In this document: piece by piece, positions 26,014-35,382 of the stretch
Numbering within the stretch: the stretch's first letter is position 1
How the letters are laid out: each line of letters starts with the position of its first letter
The notes under the pieces: generated by a model
The model's database searches: none
What the model was told of the DNA's origin: nothing
What the model saw: the letters and a program-made list of their open reading frames with translations, nothing else
Assembly: GCA_020723935.1 (NCBI GenBank)
Contig: DYHY01000003.1
Location: forward strand, 1 to 47,415
Direction of reading: 5' to 3'
From: Candidatus Micrarchaeum sp.
GTDB taxonomy: Archaea; SpSt-1190; DYHY01
DNA: 47,415 bases
Made by a program: the position numbers and the translations under genes

Positions 26014-27087
26014 TCAGGCGGGCCGGTTTATTATCACGCGCGTCGGGAGGGGTATTTCTATCCCGTTGTCCTTCAGGGCCTTGAAGACGGAGAACATCAG
26101 GGCGTTCCTCACCTGGCCGCGCGTCTTGTAAGATTTCGCGAAGAAGATCACCTTGAAGCTTATTGAGAAGTCCTTGAAGTCCGCTATCTGCACTATGGGC
26201 TCGCGCTTCACCGCGTCCGGGCTCCCCTCTATGGTCTTCGCCGCCGCCGCCTTCAGGATCCTGAGGACCTTCTCCGGGTCGCTGGAATAGCTCACGCCGA
26301 CGTCCACCGAGTCCGCGAACTCCTCCCCTTCCAGGGAGCGGTTCGTGAAGGTGCTCTGGGCGAGCTTGGCGTTCGGTATCAGTATCAGGGAGCCGTTGAG
26401 CATCCTGAGCTTCGTGTTGCGCCAGCCGATCTCGGCGACGACGCCTTCGAGCTGCGTCGCCCCCTGCGCCTCGGAGAGGGTGATGAAATCCCCGACGCGC
26501 AAGGGCTTGTCGAAGAGGAAGTAGAGGCCCGCGAAGAAGTTGGAGAGCGTCTCTTGGAGCGCGAGGGCGACCGCGAGGCCCGCGATCCCCAGGCTCCCTA
26601 TGAGCGGGGCTATCTCGACACCGAGATAGCTCAGCATGACTATGATGCCTGCGAGGAAGATGAGTATGCTTATCGCCTTGCTTGAGAACGGAAGTATTTG
26701 CTTGGAGAGAAAGGCCTTGCCGCCCTCCCTCTCCTCCATCTTGTCGGCGTACCAGCCGATGAAGGCCCCGACCGTGCGCGAGAGCATCCACGTCACGAAG
26801 AAGACGAGCGCGATGTAGCCGGCCTTGTTGACGTACTCGGTGTAGGCCGAGACCCCCTCGGTCACCCTGAGGGCCACGTATACGCTGATCGCGACAATCC
26901 CCAGCTGTATCGGCCCGGAGAGGGCTTCGAGGAGCCGGTCGTCGAGGGTCGTCTTCGTCTTCTCGGTGAGCTTCCTGACGACCTTGTCTATCAGGAACAT
27001 CCCGACCTTGGAGGAGACGAGGCCGGCGAGCACGACGGCAAAGAAGCTGACCACCGGCATTGCTAGTATCTGGGCGAGGTCTGCCAT
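26014..27087 (-). CDS. Small-conductance mechanosensitive channel (MscS family)
   Basis: GSLGIAGLAVALALQETLSNFFAGLYFLFDKPLRVGDFITL...EIGWRNTKLRMLNGSLILIPNAKLAQS. Confidence 0.93.
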   Translation of the reverse strand: MADLAQILAMPVVSFFAVVLAGLVSSKVGMFLIDKVVRKLTEKTKTTLDDRLLEALSGPIQLGIVAISVYVALRVTEGVSAYTEYVNKAGYIALVFFVTWMLSRTVGAFIGWYADKMEEREGGKAFLSKQILPFSSKAISILIFLAGIIVMLSYLGVEIAPLIGSLGIAGLAVALALQETLSNFFAGLYFLFDKPLRVGDFITLSEAQGATQLEGVVAEIGWRNTKLRMLNGSLILIPNAKLAQSTFTNRSLEGEEFADSVDVGVSYSSDPEKVLRILKAAAAKTIEGSPDAVKREPIVQIADFKDFSISFKVIFFAKSYKTRGQVRNALMFSVFKALKDNGIEIPLPTRVIINRPA

Positions 27088-27188
27088 TGTGCCGGGCAGG
27101 CTCCGGGCCGCCGTTAAAAGTTTTTCCGGAGGGGGCGCTTCGATGGCTCCTCGCGAAACGTTTTAAACGGAGCCGGGACCGCCGCGGG

Positions 27189-27866
27189 ATGGCGCAGGGC
27201 AAGCTCGACTTCTATGGCGGCAAGGACGGCAAGAAATCCGGGTCCGGGACGGCCCTGAAGGTCGTGCTCGGCGTCCTCTTCGTCCTTTTTGTCGCGTTCG
27301 TGTTCCTCTCGATGCCGAAGGGCGGGAGCAACAGCAACAACCCGGCCTGCCCGTCCGACTGGTACGCCAACTACACCGACGGCGGAACGAAGGTGGCTGT
27401 TGTCGAGTTCTCCGACTTCCTCTGCCCCTACTGCGCGCGGGCCGCCCCGACCGTGAGCGAGCTGAAGGCGTACTACGGAGGCAGGATAAGCTTCGTCTAC
27501 GAGCACTTCATAATCCACGGCGTTTCGGCCCAGAAGGCCGCCGAGGCATCCGAATGCGCGCGCGACCAGGGGCTCTTTGATGCCTACCAAGACAAGCTCT
27601 TCGCAAACCAGGCGGCGCTCCTTCCTAGCAGCCCCAACACCGACGCCCTGAAGAGGTTCGCGGGTGAGGTCGGCGCGGACAGGACGGCATTCGACTCCTG
27701 CCTCGACGGGGGCGCGAAGGGGCCGCTCGTCCAGGCGCAGATGAACGAGGGCGTCTGCCTGGGGGTCCAGGCGACCCCAACGTTCTTCGTCAACGGGAAG
27801 AAGATGGAGGGCGCCCTCCCGATAGACCAGTTCAAGCGGGCGATAGACCCGCTGCTCGCCCGGTAA
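27189..27866 (+). CDS. DsbA-family thioredoxin-like protein, membrane anchored
   Basis: N-terminal TM; VVEFSDFLCPYCARAAPTVSEL (CPYC), GVQATPTFFVNGKKMEGALP. Confidence 0.9.
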   Translation: MAQGKLDFYGGKDGKKSGSGTALKVVLGVLFVLFVAFVFLSMPKGGSNSNNPACPSDWYANYTDGGTKVAVVEFSDFLCPYCARAAPTVSELKAYYGGRISFVYEHFIIHGVSAQKAAEASECARDQGLFDAYQDKLFANQAALLPSSPNTDALKRFAGEVGADRTAFDSCLDGGAKGPLVQAQMNEGVCLGVQATPTFFVNGKKMEGALPIDQFKRAIDPLLAR

Positions 27867-27879
27867 GCGAAGGGATCCC

Positions 27880-28176
27880 CTATTTCCCTTCCGCTTTCTC
27901 GCCCTCTGCCCGGGCTTCGCCCTCTGCCCTGAGCCAGTCCTCGCGCGGGAGTATCGCGACGCCCGCTCGCCCCTTCATGGGCTTCCCGAACTTGGCGAGG
28001 AGATCCTGGGCGGTGAGGCTGGAGCCCTGCGCGCATTCCTGGCAGACCTTCGCGTCGAGGCCCTTGTCCGAATCGAAGAAGACGCGCACCTTCACACCCC
28101 CCTTCCCGCAGACGAAGCATTTCCCTTCCTCGAGCTCAGGCGTTATCCCTATCGGCATCCAGGGAAAGCCGCCCAC
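27880..28176 (-). CDS. Zinc-binding hypothetical protein
   Basis: CFVCGKGG...VCQECAQG; possible alternative start MPIGITPELEEG. Confidence 0.6.
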   Translation of the reverse strand: MGGFPWMPIGITPELEEGKCFVCGKGGVKVRVFFDSDKGLDAKVCQECAQGSSLTAQDLLAKFGKPMKGRAGVAILPREDWLRAEGEARAEGEKAEGK

Positions 28177-28221
28177 ACCCCTTAAAAAAACGGCGCCCCC
28201 TCGGAGGGCCGGCCCCTTTTG

Positions 28222-28337
28222 GCGCCCGCGTCATCCCATTTTCTTTTTCAGCGCCAGCTTCAGGAGCCCTCCGACGAGGGCTTTCTCGGCGCGCCCGCGT
28301 CATCCCATTTTCTTTTTCAACGCCAGCTTCAGGAGCC
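28222..28337. repeat. 47-bp near-perfect direct repeat, 69-bp period (two copies)
   Basis: gcgcccgcgtcatcccattttctttttcarcgccagcttcaggagcc at 28222-28268 and 28291-28337, one mismatch seen. Confidence 0.9.
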
Positions 28338-28632
28338 TCTTGTGCTTCTCCTCGTCGTAGTCCGTGGACGCGAGCAGGGCGAGGATCGCGGGGTGGCCGG
28401 AGACTATCACCCCCTGGACGGAGGCGTCCGTCGCCCGCTCCTCCTGCTCTAGGACCGACGAGACGAGGACGCGCGACTCCTCGGCCGTGGCTGCTGCGCC
28501 GCTGCCGCCGGACCTTCCCGAGGACGCGATGAGCTCGGAGACGATGTCGGCGTGGCGCAGGCTGTCCGTGCCTATCTGGCGAAGGAGCAGTTTCACGAAC
28601 GGGTCCCTGGCGCTCGGGCTCGCCGCAGGCAT
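28300..28632 (-). pseudogene. Ferritin-like domain protein, apparently 5'-truncated
   Basis: DPFVKLLLRQIGTDSLRHADIVSELIASS...VLEQEERATD...LLASTDYDEEKHKRLLKLALKKKMG; the usual first helix is absent and replaced by sequence antisense to the FTR1 fragment. Confidence 0.55.
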
Positions 28633-28936
28633 CGCGGCCCTTGCGGTCGCATCGGTCCTGCTCCTGAAGCTCGAGGCGAGGCTCCCGCTGAAGACACTCT
28701 TCCTCGCGACGGGCGCGGTGCTCGTGGTCCTGGCAGTCTCCTTCTCGGGGACCGCGGTCCACGAGTTCCAGGAGGCGCATATCGTCCCGGAAACCGCGCT
28801 CGCCTGGGGCCTGACCGCGGAAACCCTTGCGGCCCAGGCCCTCTTCGCTCTCGCCACCCTCTTCTTGGTGGTCCTCCCGCACCTCAAGATGGAGAAAGAA
28901 GCCGGCGCCAAGAAGCCCAAGGCCAAACCTATTTAA
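28604..28936 (+). pseudogene. C-terminal fragment of FTR1-family iron permease
   Basis: RLPLKTLFLATGAVLVVLAVSFSGTAVHEFQEAHIVPET resembles the FTR1 C-terminal region; N-terminal REGLE-type helices absent. Confidence 0.65.
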
Positions 28937-28959
28937 TCGAAAAAACAGGCCCGCTCGCT

Positions 28960-29394
28960 GTGAAGAGTAGCCCCGCCGGCCGCAGGGTCTCCCAAGTATC
29001 AATAGAATTCTTGATAGTCTCCGCCCTCGTCCTCCTGATACTCGCCCCGCTATGGATGTCGATGCTGCGCGCGATACAGGCGCAGCAGGACGACCTGCGG
29101 GTCTCCCAGGCGAGGACCGCCCTCCAGAGAATAGTGCAGTCAGCGGACCTAGTCTACGTCCAGGGCGCTCCGGCATCCGTCGTCGTGACGGTCTATGTCC
29201 CCTCCGGCGTCTCCAACTACTCCCTCTTGAGCAACGAGACGGTCTACATCCTCGCCCTCGGCTCGGCCCACACCGATGTCGTCGAGCCCACCAAAACGCC
29301 CCTTTCCGGATCCCTCCCGACGACGGAGGGCACCTACAAGCTCATTGTCAAGGCGGAGGCCACGGGAATTGTCAACGTCACAGGCTTCTCTTGA
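28960..29394 (+). CDS. Pilin-like protein with class III-type signal
   Basis: GTG start; GRRVSQVSIEFLIVSALVLLILAPLWMSML N-terminal signal/TM; extracellular-type remainder. Confidence 0.7.
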   Translation: MKSSPAGRRVSQVSIEFLIVSALVLLILAPLWMSMLRAIQAQQDDLRVSQARTALQRIVQSADLVYVQGAPASVVVTVYVPSGVSNYSLLSNETVYILALGSAHTDVVEPTKTPLSGSLPTTEGTYKLIVKAEATGIVNVTGFS

Positions 29395-29761
29395 GTTCCT
29401 CGCCCTCGTCGGGTTCGTCCTGATAGTCCTGGCCGTCGCAAGCGGCATATACCTGCGCGAGCGCGCGGCGTCCGCCGAGGAGCTCCTCCTCGCCGAGTCC
29501 AAGAACGCCCTGACCTCCCTCGCGTCGGCGATCAACCAGGTGTACCTGGGCGGAGACGGCTATTCGGCGAACCTCACGCTCCCGCAAAGGATCGGCTCCT
29601 ACCAGTACAACATAACCGCCTCCTCCGGCCACCTCTACCTCAAGCTCTACGGCTTCGACCTCTCCTATTCGGCCAAGATACTTCCGGCGTCCGTGACGGG
29701 CTCCGTGCATCCGGGCACGGACGTGATATCCAACGCAGGGGGGCAAGTGATTGTCTCCTAG
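29369..29761 (+). CDS. Pilin-like protein with class III-type signal
   Basis: TTG start overlapping previous gene; STSQASLEFLALVGFVLIVLAVASGIYLRERAASAEE. Confidence 0.65.
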   Translation: MSTSQASLEFLALVGFVLIVLAVASGIYLRERAASAEELLLAESKNALTSLASAINQVYLGGDGYSANLTLPQRIGSYQYNITASSGHLYLKLYGFDLSYSAKILPASVTGSVHPGTDVISNAGGQVIVS

Positions 29762-30269
29762 CGCGCGCGCTCCGGCGGCAAGGCAAGGCCAGGTCTTCTC
29801 GATGGACTTCGTCGCGAGCATCGTCTCCTTTATGGTGTTCTTCCTGATCTTCTTCACCATCTACGGCGGGATAAAGGGACAGGCGGCGGCGTCCGCGTCC
29901 CTCAAGGACGCGCAGGAGACGGCGGCCCTCCTCTCAGACGAGCTCGTGAGGACGCAGGGGGTGCCCGCGAACTGGACCAACGAGACTGCCGTGACTATAG
30001 GCCTCGCCTCCGAGGAGGGGGTCCTCTCCTACTCCAAGGTCCGCTCGATGGGCAACATGACGTACGCCGACACGAAGGACAACCTGCTCCTGGGGGGCAT
30101 GGACTATTTCCTGAACCTCTCCTATGTCACGAACGCGACGATCTTCTCCTACGGCTCCTACCCGCCCGGCAACGCGAGCGCCGTGATACCTGTCTCCAGG
30201 ATGGTCCTCTACGACAACGGGAGCGCCCGGGGCCTTGCGATACTGAAGGTGATCGTATGGAAGGGATGA
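29751..30269 (+). CDS. Pilin-like / pilus-associated membrane-anchored protein
   Basis: RQGQVFSMDFVASIVSFMVFFLIFFTIYGG N-terminal TM, Asn-x-Thr/Ser rich exterior. Confidence 0.6.
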   Translation: MSPSARAPAARQGQVFSMDFVASIVSFMVFFLIFFTIYGGIKGQAAASASLKDAQETAALLSDELVRTQGVPANWTNETAVTIGLASEEGVLSYSKVRSMGNMTYADTKDNLLLGGMDYFLNLSYVTNATIFSYGSYPPGNASAVIPVSRMVLYDNGSARGLAILKVIVWKG

Positions 30270-32236
30270 GGGGGAGCGCGGCGGGCGGCAGCGGCGGCAG
30301 GCGGGCTTTCGTCTTCACCCTCGACGCGATGTTCGCGGTGGTGATAATAGCGGTCGCGATCGTCGCCCTCGCCTCCATCCAGCGCGCATCAATCCTCCCT
30401 AGCGGCAAGTACATCTACCTCTCGGCGATATCTAGGGACGCCGCGACGGTCCTAGAGAAGACGCGCGTCTCGGAGGCGAGGAGCATCCCGCGCATAGACG
30501 CCTACGTCCTCAACGGGACGATCCGGCCCGAGGACGCCGACAAGAGGCTGATAGATATAGTCGGCTCCCTCTACGCGGGCGGCAACATCACGGTCGCATC
30601 CGACATCCTCAACAACCTCTTCTCCGCCTTCCTCCCCTCGCGCGTCTACTACCAGATCCTCATAAACAACCAGACGCTCCTCCTCAACAACGTGAGCCAC
30701 GGTACGGAGGTCGTCACCCGCTCGATAGTCTCCGGCTACCTCTCCGGGATGCCCACGAGCGGCTACATATCGCGCGCGTGGCTCGGGAACGCGCGGGGGA
30801 ACGTGACCGAAATAATCGAGATAGCGACCCTCGGGAGCGGCTTCAGCTCCGCGTACTGGCCCACCGCGTATGGGAACCTCACGTTCGTCAAGTACGTGAA
30901 CCTCTCCTCGGTGGACAACCTCACCGCGATCTTAGCCCTCTCCTTCCACGAGGAGGGCGGGTGGGCCTACGTCTGGGTGAACAACCTCTCGGATCCGATA
31001 CCAGTGGGGAACGAGTGCTACCACCCCGTCAACGCCTGCTACGACAAGATAACGCTCAACGCCTCGCACTTCGTCGTCGGCCAGAACGCGGTGAAGGTGA
31101 CCCTGGGGACGCCCACCAACTACCACACTCACACGCATCCGGGGATGCTCCTCACGCTCAACTACAACGACAACAGGCAGACCAACTTCGTGCAGGGGAA
31201 CCCGGTCGTGGAAAGGACGAACCTCACGGAGGTCTACGGCCGGCCAGCCGCCTGGGAGATTTCCCCGTTCAACATACCAGAGGGGGCCAAGATCAGCGAC
31301 GTGTGGGTGTATGTCAAGGCCGACGGGGTGAACAAGCGCGGCGAGATATGGGTGAACAACAACCGGGTGTGGTACAACTACACGAGCGGCAGCGGGAGTT
31401 GCGCCGTCTGCATAGCCACGCTGAACGGGGCCGGCATCCTGAAGAACATAACGCGGTGGGTGTGGCAGAACGCGACGGGCCACTCGTCGGGCCAAACGAA
31501 CACCGTCGCGGTGTACCTTGACATCGCCGGCGACGACGACACGGGCGGGAACGGCGTCGACCTCCCCGTCGACGGGGCGGCCGGGTACACCAACATCTCC
31601 GGGAACAGCTACGTGCAGGTCAACTACACGCTGGCGAACCCAATAGTGAAGTTCAACTACGTGCCCTACACGCAGGTCCTGGAGATCGACCGCCTCGACG
31701 GGCAGGGGGATGCCCTCACGAAGAACGCGAACTTCACGATAGCGAACACGACGCTCGTCTCGGCTTACTACCACGACGTCCAGAGGTTCTCCTACAAGAA
31801 CGCGGTCGCCGCCTGGCACCCGCCCGAGGCCCCCCCGAGCTGGCAGGGGTACCCCAACTACCGCTGGTCGGTCAACCAGATCTTCAAGTCCCCCAACTCC
31901 AGGAACATCCCGGGCACGATCTACATCCCGCTCTCGCGCCTGCAGGTGGGGGGCATCAATTCACTGAGGACGCGCGATGGCTTCGACGGGGGCTCGAGCA
32001 GCAACTACATAATGACCAACTCGACGATCGAGTACACGATCCTCGTCCCGGCGAGCGTCCCGTACGGCGACGCGTTCGCCAACACGAGCGCCGCGGACGC
32101 GGACGCGCGGGCCCGCCTCCAGGCGGCCCTCGCGCCCTACAACATAACAGGGACGCCCGCCAGCGACATCGCGAACATCGCCGGGATCTCGTGGCTGTGG
32201 GGGCCCTCGGAACTGAAGGTGATCATAGGGACATGA
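30257..32236 (+). CDS. Large membrane-anchored pilus-associated surface protein (659 aa)
   Basis: GGRRAFVFTLDAMFAVVIIAVAIVALASIQ N-terminal helix; long sequon-rich beta-type exterior. Confidence 0.7.
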   Translation: MEGMRGSAAGGSGGRRAFVFTLDAMFAVVIIAVAIVALASIQRASILPSGKYIYLSAISRDAATVLEKTRVSEARSIPRIDAYVLNGTIRPEDADKRLIDIVGSLYAGGNITVASDILNNLFSAFLPSRVYYQILINNQTLLLNNVSHGTEVVTRSIVSGYLSGMPTSGYISRAWLGNARGNVTEIIEIATLGSGFSSAYWPTAYGNLTFVKYVNLSSVDNLTAILALSFHEEGGWAYVWVNNLSDPIPVGNECYHPVNACYDKITLNASHFVVGQNAVKVTLGTPTNYHTHTHPGMLLTLNYNDNRQTNFVQGNPVVERTNLTEVYGRPAAWEISPFNIPEGAKISDVWVYVKADGVNKRGEIWVNNNRVWYNYTSGSGSCAVCIATLNGAGILKNITRWVWQNATGHSSGQTNTVAVYLDIAGDDDTGGNGVDLPVDGAAGYTNISGNSYVQVNYTLANPIVKFNYVPYTQVLEIDRLDGQGDALTKNANFTIANTTLVSAYYHDVQRFSYKNAVAAWHPPEAPPSWQGYPNYRWSVNQIFKSPNSRNIPGTIYIPLSRLQVGGINSLRTRDGFDGGSSSNYIMTNSTIEYTILVPASVPYGDAFANTSAADADARARLQAALAPYNITGTPASDIANIAGISWLWGPSELKVIIGT

Positions 32237-33477
32237 GGGGCGGGAGCAGGAAGGGCCTCGTCTACAGCATCATCGCGATAATGCTCTTCTCCCTCCTCGT
32301 AGTGCTGACCCTGAGCCAGTCCGCCCTCCTAAACACGGGCGAGCGCTCGACGGTGAACAAGCTCTCCAGCGACTTCATGATAAGCTTCGTCTCGACGGTG
32401 GACCGCGACTACGACAAGGCCCTGGACGTCTCGAGCAGGCGCGCGATTGTGAGCGCCGTGAACCACATGATAAACGGGACCATCCTGCCAGACGCCGAAG
32501 CGACCCTTGAGGAGCTCATAACGAACGGGACGATCAACGGCACGGCCGAGCCCCTGATGGACGCCAACACAATCTCCTACTGGCTCTCCAACATGCAGGC
32601 GAGGGGGTTGGCCGCGGGCCTGGACGTCAAGCTGCAGATGGCGAACTTCTCCGTTAGCGAGTACGACAGCTTCGACCTCCTGATGAACGCGACGATCTCC
32701 CTCAACGTCTCCTCCCCCGGGACCAGGGCATCGGTGTCAAGGATCCTTCACAAGAGCGCGGTCGTCTCGATAGAGAACTTCACGGACCCGTTCTACTCCT
32801 TCGAGACGGCGGGGCTCATCCCGCGGACGATCTCGATCTCCCCGTATTCCAACTATTCGGCCCACCTCGTCTCCGGGCAGAACGCCTCGGGCGCCGTCAC
32901 GGGCTGGACCGCCTTCGCCGCCAACAACGCGGCGGCCTGGGCGATCGCCAACAAGAGCGCGAAGATCCTCGTCGTCGTCAACGGCAGCGCGATCAACTCC
33001 ACGACCCAGTCGCTCTTCGCGGCGGTCGTAACGGAGCTCAACGTCAGCCTCTCGGCGGCCAACTACCTGAACGGGGCGGCCGGCGCTGTCTCGCGCCTGC
33101 CGGACGGCTCCTACGCTTTCCTAGACGCGACCTCAAGGGCCCTCTGGAACAAGACTGCGCTGGACCGCCTGGACGACACGATAAACGAGGAGTATTACGT
33201 CGCATCCTCCGGCGGCCCCGGGTTCCTGGACCGCCTTGAGCTGCACTTCAACAACACCCGCGTCTACGGCCTGGAGACGATAGTGTCCCTCCCGGAGTTG
33301 CAGGACAAGAGCCTCCCGGCCTACTCCAACACGACCCTAGTCGACTATCTCTACTTCCAGAACGCCACCGTGGCCGGAAAGGGCGTGCGGGGGCTCTATT
33401 ACACCTGGTTCAAGGTCGACGCCGCCCACGAGGCCCTCTATGGCGTTACTGCGGCGAACAGGACCCTCACGACCTGA
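32233..33477 (+). CDS. Membrane-anchored pilus-associated surface protein
   Basis: ATGA overlap; RKGLVYSIIAIMLFSLLVVLTLSQSALL TM; sequon-rich. Confidence 0.7.
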   Translation: MRGGSRKGLVYSIIAIMLFSLLVVLTLSQSALLNTGERSTVNKLSSDFMISFVSTVDRDYDKALDVSSRRAIVSAVNHMINGTILPDAEATLEELITNGTINGTAEPLMDANTISYWLSNMQARGLAAGLDVKLQMANFSVSEYDSFDLLMNATISLNVSSPGTRASVSRILHKSAVVSIENFTDPFYSFETAGLIPRTISISPYSNYSAHLVSGQNASGAVTGWTAFAANNAAAWAIANKSAKILVVVNGSAINSTTQSLFAAVVTELNVSLSAANYLNGAAGAVSRLPDGSYAFLDATSRALWNKTALDRLDDTINEEYYVASSGGPGFLDRLELHFNNTRVYGLETIVSLPELQDKSLPAYSNTTLVDYLYFQNATVAGKGVRGLYYTWFKVDAAHEALYGVTAANRTLTT

Positions 33478-33534
33478 GCCCCGCCGCCAGTAGCGTTTTT
33501 TAAATAGAACTGGCACGAGTGCTACCGAAGGAGA

Positions 33535-33786
33535 ATGGTGGAAGGCGGTGGCCCGGTGGGCGTGATGCGGACGTCGGTTGACGCGTTCCTCGAGCTAATC
33601 CGGGAGAAAAAGCAAGTCAACCTCGCCGAAGCCGCGGCGGCGCTCAAGGTAACCCAGGACACCGTCGAGCACTGGGCCCTGATCCTGGACAAGAAGGGCA
33701 TAGTTAAGCTCGTCTACCCCGAGAACCCGTTCGACAAGCCGTTCGTTAAGATGCACCCTCCGGACGCGAAGAAGGGGGTCGCCTGA
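33535..33786 (+). CDS. Small winged-helix-like protein in the pilus locus
   Basis: VDAFLELIREKKQVNLAEAAAALKVTQDTVEHWALILDKKGIVKLVYP wHTH pattern. Confidence 0.6.
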   Translation: MVEGGGPVGVMRTSVDAFLELIREKKQVNLAEAAAALKVTQDTVEHWALILDKKGIVKLVYPENPFDKPFVKMHPPDAKKGVA

Positions 33787-33792
33787 GGGGAG

Positions 33793-35376
33793 ATGGCAGC
33801 GACAGCGCCCCAGCCGGCCAGGAAGGAGGCCGCATTGATCCTCTCGACGATCAAATCCTACTCGCTGGAATCCGAGAAGGTGCGGGCCAACGTCTCGATA
33901 GTGCGCACGCGCGCCGATTTCGTCCCCAGGTACATCCTCTCGATTCCACGCCTCGCCGAGGGGACGCGCGCGATAATGGAGGAGATAGAGGCCAAGCTCC
34001 TCGCGGCGGTCGAGATAAAGCTTGAGGAATCCCTCGACCAGAAATCCATAGAGGCGCTCAAGGTGAGCTTCCGCCAGCAGGCCACGGGCCTCCTCAAGAA
34101 GGAGCTACCTGGCCTCACCCAGGAGGAGACGGATGTCCTCTGCGGCCTCCTTGTCCACCAGATGCTGGGCCTGGGGAACATCGAGTTCCTCCTCAACGAC
34201 GACGGCCTGGAGGAGATCGTGATCAACCACGCCGGCGACCCGGTATGGGTGTTCTACAAGCAGGTCGGCTGGCTCAAGACCAACGTCGTCCTGTCCGACG
34301 AGAGCCAGGTCGAGAACTACGCCTCGACGATAGGCCGCAGGGTCGGGCGCCAGATAACGGTCCTCTCCCCCCTGATGGACGCGCACCTCACGACGGGGGA
34401 CCGCGTGAACGCCACACTCTTCCCGATATCCTCCAAGGGCAACACGATAACGATCCGCAAGTTCCGCAGGCGGCCCTGGACGGTGACGGACCTCATAACG
34501 AACAGCTCGATAAGCTTCGAGGCGGCGAGCCTCCTGTGGCTCGCGATGCAGTTTGAGCTCTCCTACATCGTCTCCGGGGGCACCGGCTCGGGGAAGACCA
34601 CCGCCCTCAACATGCTCCTCTCGTTCGTGCAGCCCAACCACCGGGTGATCTCCATCGAGGACACGCGCGAGCTCAACCTCCCCGAGTTCCTCCACTGGGT
34701 GCCCCTCACCACGCGCGAGCCCAACCAGGAGGGCAAGGGCGAGGTGACGATGCTGGACCTGATGGTCAACTCCCTGCGCATGAGGCCGGACAGGATAGTC
34801 CTCGGCGAAATCCGCCGCCAGAGGGAGGCGGAGGTGCTCTTCGAGGCGATGATGACGGGCCACTCCGTCTACTCGACGCTGCACGCCGACACCGCCGACC
34901 AGACGATAAGGCGGATAACGAGCCCTCCGATCTCCATCGCCCCGTCCATGCTCTCGTCCCTGGACCTCATCGTCGTGATGTTCCGCGACAGGCGCCGGGG
35001 GATAAGGCGCACCTTTGAGATAGCCGAGATCCTCCCCGAGCAGGAGAGCGGAGCGGGGGGGAAGACCGAGGGCACCAAGGCCCGGGTCCTCTACCGCTGG
35101 AAGCCCAAGACCGACCTCGTCGAGCCGGTCGATCGCAGCATTGTCCTCTTCGACAAGCTCTCCCTGCACACCGGCCTCTCCACGCGCGAGATAGAGGAGG
35201 ACCTCCTGGAGAAGCAGAACGTCCTCAAATGGGTAATCGCGAACAAGGTCGTGGACGTGAACCAGATCGGGCGCCTGATAAGCGAGTACTACACGAACCA
35301 TTTGGAGTTCATGTCCGTCGTCTCCGCCGGAAGGGGCGCATCCGAGCTCGTGGGCGAGGTGAAGGTCCTGGACTAG
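33793..35376 (+). CDS. Type II/IV secretion system ATPase (TadA/GspE superfamily)
   Basis: Walker A GGTGSGKTTALNMLLSF; ISIEDTRELNLPE; RMRPDRIVLGEIRRQREAEVLFEAMMTGHSVYSTLHAD. Confidence 0.95.
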   Translation: MAATAPQPARKEAALILSTIKSYSLESEKVRANVSIVRTRADFVPRYILSIPRLAEGTRAIMEEIEAKLLAAVEIKLEESLDQKSIEALKVSFRQQATGLLKKELPGLTQEETDVLCGLLVHQMLGLGNIEFLLNDDGLEEIVINHAGDPVWVFYKQVGWLKTNVVLSDESQVENYASTIGRRVGRQITVLSPLMDAHLTTGDRVNATLFPISSKGNTITIRKFRRRPWTVTDLITNSSISFEAASLLWLAMQFELSYIVSGGTGSGKTTALNMLLSFVQPNHRVISIEDTRELNLPEFLHWVPLTTREPNQEGKGEVTMLDLMVNSLRMRPDRIVLGEIRRQREAEVLFEAMMTGHSVYSTLHADTADQTIRRITSPPISIAPSMLSSLDLIVVMFRDRRRGIRRTFEIAEILPEQESGAGGKTEGTKARVLYRWKPKTDLVEPVDRSIVLFDKLSLHTGLSTREIEEDLLEKQNVLKWVIANKVVDVNQIGRLISEYYTNHLEFMSVVSAGRGASELVGEVKVLD

Positions 35377-35382
35377 GCGAAA

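Noticed and set aside
28222-28337. Possible CRISPR-like repeat
   Set aside because: Only two copies, repeat contains coding sequence and stop codon; spacing and unit do not form an array. No CRISPR or cas genes seen elsewhere.
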